Part shown: positions 16,459-24,306 of the stretch, piece after piece
How positions within the stretch are numbered: the first letter of the stretch is position 1
How the letters are laid out: every line of letters begins with the position of its first letter
Source: Spartobacteria bacterium
Lineage (GTDB): Bacteria; Verrucomicrobiota; Verrucomicrobiia; Chthoniobacterales; UBA6821
NCBI GenBank assembly: GCA_947482345.1
Contig: CANKJN010000017.1
Coordinates: forward strand, 1-33,762
Reading direction: 5' to 3'
Length of the DNA: 33,762 bases
Position numbers and translations under genes: made by a program
The notes under the pieces: generated by a model
Databases searched by the model: none
Seen by the model: the letters and a program-made list of their open reading frames with translations, nothing else
Told to the model about the DNA's origin: nothing

Positions 16459-17283
16459 TTACCGCATCGTTGAAGGAGAGTAGCCGAAAAGTCGACTGAA
16501 GGAGCGGCTGAATGTGCAGACGTCTGGATAACCTGCACGCTCCGAAACGCATTTCACGCTAAGTCCCTCCTCTTTGATCCAGCTCGCCGCACGGCGCAGG
16601 CGCGTTTCACGCAAATAGCGACCGATGCTCAATCCAGCTTCCTCCCTGAAGCGGGATCGTAGGTGGCTTTCACTCATGGAGAGTCTTCGGGCCAGTTCCG
16701 CAAGCCTGATGCCGGGGTGGTTCAACTGCAGTGCGTGAACAGACCCGATAAGGTTCACCGAGTGGTCGGTCTCCTTGGGATCATGAATGGGATAAAGCGC
16801 CCTCAGCAACCGATAGAGGCGCGAGGAAAGCAGGAGCCCATCCCGCGCCGGTCGGATCCATTCCTGAATGAAAGATGAAAGAAGGATCCGTGCATCTGGG
16901 CCGAGACGACGGACTCCCCTCCAAGCCACGCTGGAAACCGTATGCTGCGGCCAGTCGAAGGTGACGAAAGCCCAGTTCAGACTTTTTGCAATCTTTGCGT
17001 AGGAATGAAGATGCAGCGGAGGAATGAGTAGGGTTTCAGCCGGGCCGAGTGATTCGCACGAGCAGTCGATCTTAACGTTGCCGCGACCACGCAGTGAAAT
17101 GATGAGAACCCAACGTTGGTGAAGATCGGGCGATATTATCCCGGGGGAAAGAATCCCGCGGTCGTTCCGTGAGAAGAGAAGAATGTTGTCCGGAAGCATT
17201 TCCCGGGGCCGGGAGACACCCTTGAAGTAGTCGTCCGCCCCCCCGACTTCATGAAGCAGATCAATAAGATTCTGATTATTCAT
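16459..17283 (-). CDS. AraC family transcriptional regulator
   Basis: A 274-residue protein. The N-terminal half is a cupin-like sensor (GRGNVKIDCSCESLGPAETLLIPPLHLHSY). The C-terminal ~100 residues hold the AraC double helix-turn-helix: IRLAELARRLSMSESHLRSRFREEAG, then VKCVSERAGYPDVCTFSRSFSRLFGYSPSTMR. The ligand is unknown. The start codon lies inside the end of the GxxExxY gene (8-bp overlap), and the first 12 bases, ATGAATAATCAG, are identical to the start of that gene. It is the last gene of the exporter-glycosyltransferase cluster, though its link to their function is only positional. Confidence 0.9.
   Translation of the reverse strand: MNNQNLIDLLHEVGGADDYFKGVSRPREMLPDNILLFSRNDRGILSPGIISPDLHQRWVLIISLRGRGNVKIDCSCESLGPAETLLIPPLHLHSYAKIAKSLNWAFVTFDWPQHTVSSVAWRGVRRLGPDARILLSSFIQEWIRPARDGLLLSSRLYRLLRALYPIHDPKETDHSVNLIGSVHALQLNHPGIRLAELARRLSMSESHLRSRFREEAGLSIGRYLRETRLRRAASWIKEEGLSVKCVSERAGYPDVCTFSRSFSRLFGYSPSTMR
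17272..17283 (-). repeat. 12-bp direct repeat, distal copy
   Basis: Minus-strand ATGAATAATCAG, forming the first four codons of the AraC gene. The identical sequence at 17633-17644 forms the first four codons of the GxxExxY gene. The spacing is 361 bp. Confidence 0.85.
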
Positions 17284-17647
17284 TAAGGATCAACCCCGAT
17301 CTCAGCCCCAATGCCTTCATGTAGGAACGGACAACAGCAAAGTCGATCGAATCTAATTCGGCTACCGTTTTGAGTTCCACGACAAGCCGGTGATACACCA
17401 AAAGATCCAGACGATGTTCCCCAATAGGTTGCCCCTTATAGTCAATGAGTATGGTTTTTTGCCTCTCGTAGGGGATTTTCTTTTCAGTCAGCTCAATACC
17501 CAGTGCTTCTTCGTAAAAAGACTCAAGAAAGCCTGGCCCAAAAGCTTTGTGGACCTGAATCGCCGATTCAATAACCCTAGTACTTAGTTCACGGTCAGCA
17601 AAATCATCACCTTTTCCTGATTTCCTGATTTCCTGATTATTCATCAT
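17276..17647 (-). CDS. GxxExxY protein
   Basis: A ~123-residue protein of the GxxExxY family: STRVIESAIQVHKAFGPGFLESFYEEAL contains the name-giving GPGFLESFY, followed by LTEKKIPYERQK, YKGQPIGEHRLDLLVYHRLVVELKTVAELD and a SYMKALGLRSGLILNE ending. The D...E-K pattern (RLDLLV, VVELKT) is of the PD-(D/E)XK nuclease-like type, so a nuclease-fold role has been supposed, but the function is not known. Either of two adjacent ATGs (17647, 17644) may be used. An 8-bp unit (CAGGAAAT) is repeated three times right after the start. The gene is bounded by 12-bp direct repeats at 17633-17644 and 17272-17283. Confidence 0.92.
   Translation of the reverse strand: MMNNQEIRKSGKGDDFADRELSTRVIESAIQVHKAFGPGFLESFYEEALGIELTEKKIPYERQKTILIDYKGQPIGEHRLDLLVYHRLVVELKTVAELDSIDFAVVRSYMKALGLRSGLILNE
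17633..17644 (-). repeat. 12-bp direct repeat, proximal copy
   Basis: Minus-strand ATGAATAATCAG at the start of the GxxExxY gene, identical to 17272-17283. It runs into the CAGGAAAT tandem repeat. Confidence 0.85.
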
Positions 17648-17663
17648 CAGTGCCCGCTTTTCT

Positions 17664-18845
17664 TCAAACTCCCGCTCGATCCAAGAGGGACTTGAGTACT
17701 TTTTCCGCCTCGAAGACCTCGCGCGCGATCGCAAGCGCGGCGCGGCTGTGCTTCTTGTAGTCGGCACGGATCGATGCGACGGCACCGGTAATCTCCTCCA
17801 TGCTGGAGAAGGAGAGGAGCCCCTCTTTCCCTCCGTAATGGGAAGTGAATCCGGTCTCCTGCGTGATCACGGGACGACCGGCCGCAAGGTAGCATGCGGT
17901 GCGGTCGCTGAACCAACCTGTGTCCAGACGGATGTACTGGTCCTTCGCGCAGGTGAACTCTCCCCTGGAGTTGCGGATGTAGTCGCGGTAGCCGTTCCAA
18001 TCCACACTCAGGTCGTGCGGAAGGACGAGCTTCCAGTCGTTCTTCTCAAAGAGAGCCCTTTCCTCCTCCTTCTTGATGTCGGTCGCCATCTCGAACGACT
18101 CCCCGGAACGCTTCGGCGCCTCCACGAACCGGAGAAACTCCAGCGACTTACTCCAGAGGTAATTCGAGCCGCGCCATTCGATGTCCTTCTTGCCGCTGGT
18201 CGACCAGTTGCAGATCGTCGTGAACAGGGCGGCGGAATCGGGCGCGGGTGCCTCGGCCGTGGGGCACCAGAGATCGGTGACCACGGGTTGACGGGTCGGT
18301 AGCCAGTTGAATCCGTGGGTGGGAACGGCGAAGGCAGGCATGCCGATATTCTCGCCAAAGGTGAAGAGGTGCCGGTGCTCCTTGAGATAATCGATGGTGG
18401 CGGACTCATCCTTGTCGATCTTGATCTGCTCCACGCCGGGATCACTCTCGACGTAGATCAGATGCCGGATCGAACGAAGATCGTCGTTCATGTCGTGTGA
18501 CCCGCAGATATTCAGGGCGCAGTCGGCCTCCCTGTAGAGGGTCTTGAGTTGGGAAAGCGACATTCCGGCGCTCTCCATCGGATCCTTGTAGCGGGCGCAG
18601 TAGGCCCAGCGTCCCTGGAAGCCGTGCTCCTCGGCCAGTCGTCCCAGCGTCTGAGCGGCGTAGGAGTAATCGTCGGAGACATTGAAAGCGACCGGATCGT
18701 ACGGGTAGTTCAGCGTGTCCTCGACGTAGTAAACCTCGTGGCCCAGCCGCTGCAGGCCGACGATGTAATGGATGTGCTGCCAGATGACTCCGGCGATGGG
18801 CATGCCACCCATGAATCCAAGCACGATGATTTTTTTGCGTTTCAT
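17664..18845 (-). CDS. Glycosyltransferase-like protein
   Basis: A 393-residue protein that reads as a GT-B-type glycosyltransferase without a firmly recognised family. The N-terminal half starts KIIVLGFMGGMPIAGVIWQHIHYIVGLQRLGHEVYYVED, a typical first beta-alpha unit with the partner-scanning helix. The C-terminal half carries SRGEFTCAKDQYIRLDTGWFSDRTACYLAAGRPVITQETGF, matching the donor-site region of such enzymes, in which the sugar-nucleotide is bound, and ends with a helical tail. There are no membrane segments. The start overlaps the stop of the ABC exporter gene as ATGA, so the two are likely co-translated; a role in making or modifying an exported glycan or glycolipid is an inference from that pairing. 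Confidence 0.75.
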   Translation of the reverse strand: MKRKKIIVLGFMGGMPIAGVIWQHIHYIVGLQRLGHEVYYVEDTLNYPYDPVAFNVSDDYSYAAQTLGRLAEEHGFQGRWAYCARYKDPMESAGMSLSQLKTLYREADCALNICGSHDMNDDLRSIRHLIYVESDPGVEQIKIDKDESATIDYLKEHRHLFTFGENIGMPAFAVPTHGFNWLPTRQPVVTDLWCPTAEAPAPDSAALFTTICNWSTSGKKDIEWRGSNYLWSKSLEFLRFVEAPKRSGESFEMATDIKKEEERALFEKNDWKLVLPHDLSVDWNGYRDYIRNSRGEFTCAKDQYIRLDTGWFSDRTACYLAAGRPVITQETGFTSHYGGKEGLLSFSSMEEITGAVASIRADYKKHSRAALAIAREVFEAEKVLKSLLDRAGV

Positions 18846-20638
18846 GATTCTTTCTTTTCTCCGGCGTGGTGGCCGGCTGCGTGATAAAGCTTCGCGTAGG
18901 ATCCACCCGCGGCGAGAAGCTCGGGCCCGGTCCCCTGCTCGGCAATGCGTCCGTGCTCCAGCAGAACCACGCGGCCGAGATGATGCACCGTCGAGAGCCG
19001 ATGGGTGATGATCAGCGTGGTGCGGCCACGCATCAGTTCAGCGATCGTCTCCATGATCGCCTTCTCCGTGGAGGGATCGAGCGCGGAAGTCGGCTCATCA
19101 AGGAGGAGGATCGGGGCGTTCTTGAGGAAGGCCCGTGCGATCCCGATGCGCTGGCGCTGGCCGACGCTGAGATGTCCTCCCCTCTCCCCGACCGGCGTGT
19201 CGAAACCCTGAGGTTGGGCCATGATGAAATCGTAAGCCTGCGCACGCTTCGCCGCCTCGATGATCTCGGCCTCCGTAGCCCCCTCGCGCCCGTAGGCGAT
19301 GTTCTCCCGGATGCTGGTGGAGAAGAGCAGGGTGTCCTGAAGGACCATGCCGATCTGGGAACGGAGCGAGGCCTTGGTCAGTGACTTGAGATCATGCCCG
19401 TCGATGCGGACCACGCCCGCCGTGGGATCGTAGAAACGCGGAACCAAGGAGAGCAGCGTGCTCTTGCCCGCGCCGGTCCCCCCGACAAAGGCAACCGTTT
19501 CCCCGGGAGCAATCACGAGGTCGACACCGGCAAGCACGGGTGCCTTGGGGTCGTAATTGAAGGCGACCCCTGCGAAGGTGATCCCCCCCGTGGCGACACC
19601 AAGAGGAACGGCACCGGGAGAATCCTTTGTCTCCTCCTCGCGGTCGAGCACCTCGAAGCAGCGCTGCGCGCCTGCGGCCGCCCCCTCCAGGGCCCATGCG
19701 GTGTAGGTCAGTTGTTCGATCGGTTGGTAGAGGGTCGCCAGGTAGGCGACGAAGACCAGCATGTCACCGAGGCTGAGATTGGCTTTCATCACCTGCAGCG
19801 ATCCGGCCCCGTACATGACCGCGGATCCCAGCGCCATGAGCGTTCCTACCACGAGCGCACTGCGGCTGGAGGTCATGTTCAGGCGGAAGTTCGCCTCGAG
19901 GCTGCGCGTCGCGTGGGCAAGGAACTGCTGCACCTCGTGGGATTCCCGGCCGAAGGCCTGCACCATGCGGATCGAGCCGAGTCCCTCCTGCACGGTGGCG
20001 AGCAGGTCGCTCTCCCTCTCCTGGATCGTCGTCGATTCCCGGCGGATCCGGTCACCGTAGTAGCGGATCGACCAGACCACCGGGGGTAGCACCGCGAGGG
20101 AGACCACGGTCAATTGCCAGTTCATCCGCAGCATGATCACCAGCGCGCTCACGAGCGTGACCACGGCACCGAAGATCGTGGCGAAGCCCTTGTTGTAGAT
20201 GGTCTGGATCGACTGCGAATCGTAGGCGACGCGGAAGGAGGAGTCGCTGCTGCGCCGGGCATCGTGGAACTGCAGCGGAAGAGCCTGCAGGCAGGTGTAG
20301 AGCTGGGTGCGAAGATGAAGCAGCGCCTTCAGCCCGATGCGGATCAGCAGGACGTTGGAGAGGAGATTCACCAGACCGGAGAGCAGGGCGATCGCGGCCA
20401 TGGCGACGCAGAGAGCGATCACCGCCCCGTATCCGTCGGTCCATCCGAACCACTGCTTCACGAAAGCACGCGCCTCGGCCGTGCCGTGTGAGGTATCGAG
20501 GATCCCGTCGACGATGTACTTGAAGGGCCACGGCTTCAGGAGATTGAAGCCGATGCCTATAGTCATCAGAGCCACCGCAAGCAGGGTCTGGCCTGTGAAA
20601 GCCCGGAAATAGCGGAGCGTGCGGAGATAGATCGACAT
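18842..20638 (-). CDS. ABC transporter, fused permease and ATP-binding protein (MsbA-like exporter)
   Basis: A 598-residue half-transporter. About six membrane helices lie within residues 1-320; the ATPase domain has Walker A GGTGAGKS (386-393), Q-loop Q434, signature LSVGQRQR (490-497), Walker B ILLLDEPTSALD (510-521) and switch His in ITHRLST (H546). All key residues are present, so it should be active as a homodimer. The type exports lipids, polysaccharide precursors, peptides or drugs; the substrate cannot be fixed. It is the one gene here with a classical Shine-Dalgarno (AAGGAG, 6 bp before the ATG). Coupled to the following glycosyltransferase by ATGA overlap. Confidence 0.93.
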   Translation of the reverse strand: MSIYLRTLRYFRAFTGQTLLAVALMTIGIGFNLLKPWPFKYIVDGILDTSHGTAEARAFVKQWFGWTDGYGAVIALCVAMAAIALLSGLVNLLSNVLLIRIGLKALLHLRTQLYTCLQALPLQFHDARRSSDSSFRVAYDSQSIQTIYNKGFATIFGAVVTLVSALVIMLRMNWQLTVVSLAVLPPVVWSIRYYGDRIRRESTTIQERESDLLATVQEGLGSIRMVQAFGRESHEVQQFLAHATRSLEANFRLNMTSSRSALVVGTLMALGSAVMYGAGSLQVMKANLSLGDMLVFVAYLATLYQPIEQLTYTAWALEGAAAGAQRCFEVLDREEETKDSPGAVPLGVATGGITFAGVAFNYDPKAPVLAGVDLVIAPGETVAFVGGTGAGKSTLLSLVPRFYDPTAGVVRIDGHDLKSLTKASLRSQIGMVLQDTLLFSTSIRENIAYGREGATEAEIIEAAKRAQAYDFIMAQPQGFDTPVGERGGHLSVGQRQRIGIARAFLKNAPILLLDEPTSALDPSTEKAIMETIAELMRGRTTLIITHRLSTVHHLGRVVLLEHGRIAEQGTGPELLAAGGSYAKLYHAAGHHAGEKKES

Positions 20639-20732
20639 GCCTACTCCTTGGGTACGTCAAAAAAGCCCCCGAGGAAAGGATCTATGACGGGCGGTCATCC
20701 GGCACGGCGGGACCGGCAACCCTTTCCACTCT

Positions 20733-21860
20733 TTAACCGGGACGGAGTCCTCCCTCTTCCAGACGGTGCACCACGGAACCGGAGGGCAGGGTGATGCCTG
20801 CAAGATCCGCCGTGGTCAGGAGGGCCTGGGAATCGGCGGGCATCCCCGCGAGCAGGGCATCTCGTCTCGATGGGTCGAGTTCGCCGAAGATATCGTCGAG
20901 AAGCAAAAGCGGGGCGGCTCCGTTTTCCCTGGTAAGGAGGTCGGCAACCGCCAACTTGAGGGCTAGCGCCACTGTGCGCCGCTGACCCTCGGAGGCGAAG
21001 GATCCCGCAGGGATGCCATTGAGTTGAACGGCGACATCATCCCTCTGCGGTCCCACCCTTGTCTGTCGAAGACGGATCTCCTCGGAGCGACTCGCCTCGA
21101 GAGCATCCCTCATCGGGAGGTCGGCACCGGGGGAGTAGGAGAGCTCCAGCTTCTCCCCCGAGATCGAGGCACAAGCAGAAGCGGCAAGGGGCGCCAATGC
21201 ATCGACCAAACTGCGGCGAGCCATGATCAGCCTCTCCCCGGTCTCCGACAGGGGAATGTCGTACGCCTCGATCTGGGCGCGCGGCTTTCCTTCACGTAGC
21301 AGGAGATTCCGTGAACGGAGCGCCCGATCGTAACTCTTCAGATCGCGCCCGTAGGTCGCTCCGAGTCCCGAGCCCCCGAGTTGAAGACCGGCGCTGTCGA
21401 GGAGCTTCCTGCGGCGTTCCGCGGGTCCGTTGACCAGTGAGAGATCCTCGCTGCCGAACCAGACAATCCTTCCCTGCGACAGATAATCAGCCGTGGAGGA
21501 CTGGGGCACTCCATCCAGTTTGAGGAGGCGTGAAGGGGGAGTGCATGTGAGGGAGAGGCGGGTGGCTGCCTCACGGGCCTGGGCCTCGACCAACCCCTCC
21601 AGTGCGAAGGCACTCCCACCGAAGCGGACCATCTCCCGGTTTTCGGTAGTCCTGGGCGAACGGAGCCGGAGCAGCATGCAGACGGCCTCCAGGATGGAGG
21701 TCTTCCCCCGGGCATTCGGCCCGGTGAGGAAACTGAGACGGGTCCCCGGTTCATACTCCAGTGACTCGAAGCAGCGGAATCCCGCAAGCCTGATGCTCCG
21801 GAGCGTCGCCTGCGGAGCCCTCCCCGCGATACCCGCTTCCTTTGCCGCGATGTGCGGCAT
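20733..21860 (-). CDS. recF: DNA replication and repair protein RecF
   Basis: A 375-residue SMC-like ATPase that loads RecA at single-strand gaps. Seen: RSIRLAGFRCFESLEYEPG, Walker A GPNARGKTSILEAV, WFGSEDLSLVNGPAERRRKLLD, ASEGQRRTVALALKLA (signature) and Walker B PLLLLDDIFGELDPSRRDAL. The start at 21860 is chosen because it lies 2 bp after the esterase stop; an open extension to 21938 would run inside the esterase. In many bacteria recF sits beside dnaA-dnaN; here it follows complex I genes and an esterase, which is an uncommon setting. No terminator is evident after it. Confidence 0.95.
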   Translation of the reverse strand: MPHIAAKEAGIAGRAPQATLRSIRLAGFRCFESLEYEPGTRLSFLTGPNARGKTSILEAVCMLLRLRSPRTTENREMVRFGGSAFALEGLVEAQAREAATRLSLTCTPPSRLLKLDGVPQSSTADYLSQGRIVWFGSEDLSLVNGPAERRRKLLDSAGLQLGGSGLGATYGRDLKSYDRALRSRNLLLREGKPRAQIEAYDIPLSETGERLIMARRSLVDALAPLAASACASISGEKLELSYSPGADLPMRDALEASRSEEIRLRQTRVGPQRDDVAVQLNGIPAGSFASEGQRRTVALALKLAVADLLTRENGAAPLLLLDDIFGELDPSRRDALLAGMPADSQALLTTADLAGITLPSGSVVHRLEEGGLRPG

Positions 21861-21862
21861 AC

Positions 21863-22825
21863 TCAGAGTCCGAGCAGAAAATTGAAGGCTCGATCGCCGA
21901 ATCCTGGCAATCCCTCGTGTCCGAAGTCGGGATAGCACACTGCCTCCTTGGGGCTGCGGATCGCGTTGTAGACGGCGAACTGGGTCGAGGGAGGGCAGAT
22001 GTTATCCATCAGCGAGAGGGCCATGAGGACCTTCGCCCCGATGCGGGGGGCGAGGTGCTGCACGTCGATGTAGCCGAGGCGGGTGAAGATCTCCTCCTCC
22101 CGCTCGTGTCGCGGGTCAAAGTGACGAAAGAAGGCCCTTAGTTCGGCATAGGCGTCCTTGGCCAGATCCATTTCCCAGACCCTTTGGTAATCGGAGAGGA
22201 AGGGGTAGATCGAGACGCAGCGGCTGATGCGGGGTTCGAGGGCGGCGCAGGCGATCGAGAGGGCGCCACCCTGCGAGCCTCCGGTCGTACCGATGCGAGC
22301 AGGATCAATTTCCGGGAATGACATCACGACCCTCGCGAGTTGCACGGTATCGAGGAAGATGCTGCGGAAGAGGAGTTTCTCCGGAGCATCGTCGAGTCCC
22401 CGGATGAAATGGCCGTTGAGGGTGTTCCCCCGCACGGGAGTGTTGTCCTCGCTCTGCCCACCCTGACCGCGGCAGTCCATCGCGGCCACCGCGATCCCCT
22501 GCCCCGTCCAGGCCAGCTTGTCATGCCAGTCGCCGCTGTTTCCCGAATAGCCATGGAACTGCAGTAGAGCAGGGATGGCCTCCGTGCTTTTTTTCGGGCG
22601 GGCATACTTGGCATGAATGCGGGCCCCTCCTACTCCGCGGAACCAGAGATCAAACACCTCGGCATAGGGCGGATCGATCTCCGAGCTTGGAACGAGTTCA
22701 GGATCAGGATCCGTCGCGTCGAGTTCGCGCAGGGCGGCAGCCCAGTAGTCGTCGAAATCCCCGGGCCGGGGATTGATCCCCCGGTACTTCTCCAGTTCGG
22801 CCAGAGGCTTGTCGAGAGCCGGCAT
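21863..22825 (-). CDS. Acetylxylan esterase / cephalosporin-C deacetylase family (CE7)
   Basis: A 320-residue alpha/beta hydrolase of the CE7 family, which removes acetyl groups from xylo-oligosaccharides and cephalosporin C. Seen: FHGYSGNSGDWHD (oxyanion region), the CE7 hallmark RGQGGQS (119-125), nucleophile elbow GGSQGG with Ser184, Asp274 in SLMDNICPPST and His303 in DFGHEGLPG, completing the triad. Length is right for the family (about 320). There is no signal peptide, so it is probably cytoplasmic and acts on imported oligosaccharides. The start follows AATTTCCC. It sits 14 bp after nuoN and 2 bp before recF, presumably on one transcript. Confidence 0.93.
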   Translation of the reverse strand: MPALDKPLAELEKYRGINPRPGDFDDYWAAALRELDATDPDPELVPSSEIDPPYAEVFDLWFRGVGGARIHAKYARPKKSTEAIPALLQFHGYSGNSGDWHDKLAWTGQGIAVAAMDCRGQGGQSEDNTPVRGNTLNGHFIRGLDDAPEKLLFRSIFLDTVQLARVVMSFPEIDPARIGTTGGSQGGALSIACAALEPRISRCVSIYPFLSDYQRVWEMDLAKDAYAELRAFFRHFDPRHEREEEIFTRLGYIDVQHLAPRIGAKVLMALSLMDNICPPSTQFAVYNAIRSPKEAVCYPDFGHEGLPGFGDRAFNFLLGL

Positions 22826-22839
22826 GGGAAATTAGGGGA

Positions 22840-24282
22840 TCAGCGCAGCGCGGAAAGGAGCGGCGCCGGGTAGATGCCGAAGGCGAGGATTCCGGCTCCG
22901 AGCAGCGCAATGAGGAGCTTCACCGTGAAGGTGACGCGGATTGGCGTCTCCTCGGCGGGTTGCTGCCAGTACATGGCGCGGATCACCTTGAAGTAGTAGT
23001 AGAAGCCGGCGGCAACGGTGACGCAACCGAGTGCCACGAGCCCGTAGTGGCCCTGATTGATGGCGACCTCGAAGATGAGCAGCTTGCCGATGAATCCAGC
23101 GGTGAAAGGAATGCCGGCCAGGGAGGCGCTGGCAAGCAGCATGGCACCCGCGAGGAGCGGGGAACGGCGGCCCAGGCCGTTGAAGCGGGAGATCTCGTCG
23201 CCACCCGTCACCTCGGAGACGACGGTCAGGACCACGAAGGCCAGCATGGTCATGGCCAGATACCCGGCGAGGTAGAATCCGATGGCGGGGATCGCCATCT
23301 TCGAGCCGAGACTGGCCACCGCCATGAGCAGGTAACCGGCGTGGGCGACGCTCGAATATCCGAGCAGGCGCTTCATGTTGGTCTGCGGGATCGCGGCGAA
23401 GTTTCCGAATATCAGGGTCAGGGCCGCCAGCAGGGTGATCACCGCATGGAGCTTGTGCGAGATCACGGGAACCGTCCCGAGCACAACCAGCAGGCGGATG
23501 AGGACGACAAAACCCGCAGCCTTCGAGGCAACGGAGAGATAGGAGGTTACCGGCGTCGGGGCACCCTGATAGACATCGGGAACCCAGAACTGGAATGGGA
23601 AGGCGGAGATCTTGAAGCTCAAGGCCACGAGGACCATCGCGATCCCGAAGAGCAGGGGCGTAAGCGCGCTCTCGGGAAGCCGCTGGATGGCGGCGGGAAG
23701 GGCGAGCAGATTGGTGGTGCCGGTCGTCCCGAAGATCCAGGAGATGCCGTAGACGATGAATCCCGTGGAGAGAGCCCCAAGGATCAGGAACTTGGTGCCG
23801 GCCTCCAGCGAGGCTGCGTTCTGCCGGAGGTAGGTCGCCAGGATGTAGAGGGTGATCGTCGCGAGCTCCAGCGAGACGAAGATCATGATGAAGTCGATGG
23901 AGGAGACCATCCACATCAGTCCGGCGCAGACAAAGAGGGGAAGGATGGCGAACTCGCCGACACCTCCGCCCGCCCGTTCGGCGGGAAGGTAACGCTCCAG
24001 CACGGGGCGGTAGCCCGGGATCATGAGCAGGGTGACGATCGTGGCGATCAGGGTGAAACGTACAAAGAAGACCGAGAGGACATCGTGGGTGATGAAGGCG
24101 GCCGAGGGGGATCCTGCTGCCGGGGCGTGCATCGGGAAGAAGCTCAGGACGAGCACGCCGAAGAGGCCGGCCGCACCGGTGTAGGCAAGGTAGTTCTTGT
24201 TGGCGCGGTTCGAGTAGGCCTCCACAAGGAGGAGCACGATGCCGAGGACGACGACTGCGATTTCGAGGAGAAGCGTATTCAC
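22840..24282 (-). CDS. nuoN: NADH-quinone oxidoreductase subunit N
   Basis: A 480-residue polytopic membrane protein of the Mrp-antiporter family, one of three proton-pumping subunits of complex I. Seen: SSIDFIMIFVSLELATITLYILATYLR, with the Glu in TM5; then KISAFPFQFWVPDVYQGAPTPVTSYLSVASKAAGF with the TM7 Lys, and QTNMKRLLGYSSVAHAGYLLM with the TM8 region Lys. The start is GTG, directly after CTTCCC. It is 24 bp after nuoM and 14 bp before the esterase. Confidence 0.96.
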   Translation of the reverse strand: MNTLLLEIAVVVLGIVLLLVEAYSNRANKNYLAYTGAAGLFGVLVLSFFPMHAPAAGSPSAAFITHDVLSVFFVRFTLIATIVTLLMIPGYRPVLERYLPAERAGGGVGEFAILPLFVCAGLMWMVSSIDFIMIFVSLELATITLYILATYLRQNAASLEAGTKFLILGALSTGFIVYGISWIFGTTGTTNLLALPAAIQRLPESALTPLLFGIAMVLVALSFKISAFPFQFWVPDVYQGAPTPVTSYLSVASKAAGFVVLIRLLVVLGTVPVISHKLHAVITLLAALTLIFGNFAAIPQTNMKRLLGYSSVAHAGYLLMAVASLGSKMAIPAIGFYLAGYLAMTMLAFVVLTVVSEVTGGDEISRFNGLGRRSPLLAGAMLLASASLAGIPFTAGFIGKLLIFEVAINQGHYGLVALGCVTVAAGFYYYFKVIRAMYWQQPAEETPIRVTFTVKLLIALLGAGILAFGIYPAPLLSALR

Positions 24283-24306
24283 GGGAAGCAGGTCAACGGG
24301 TGGCTG

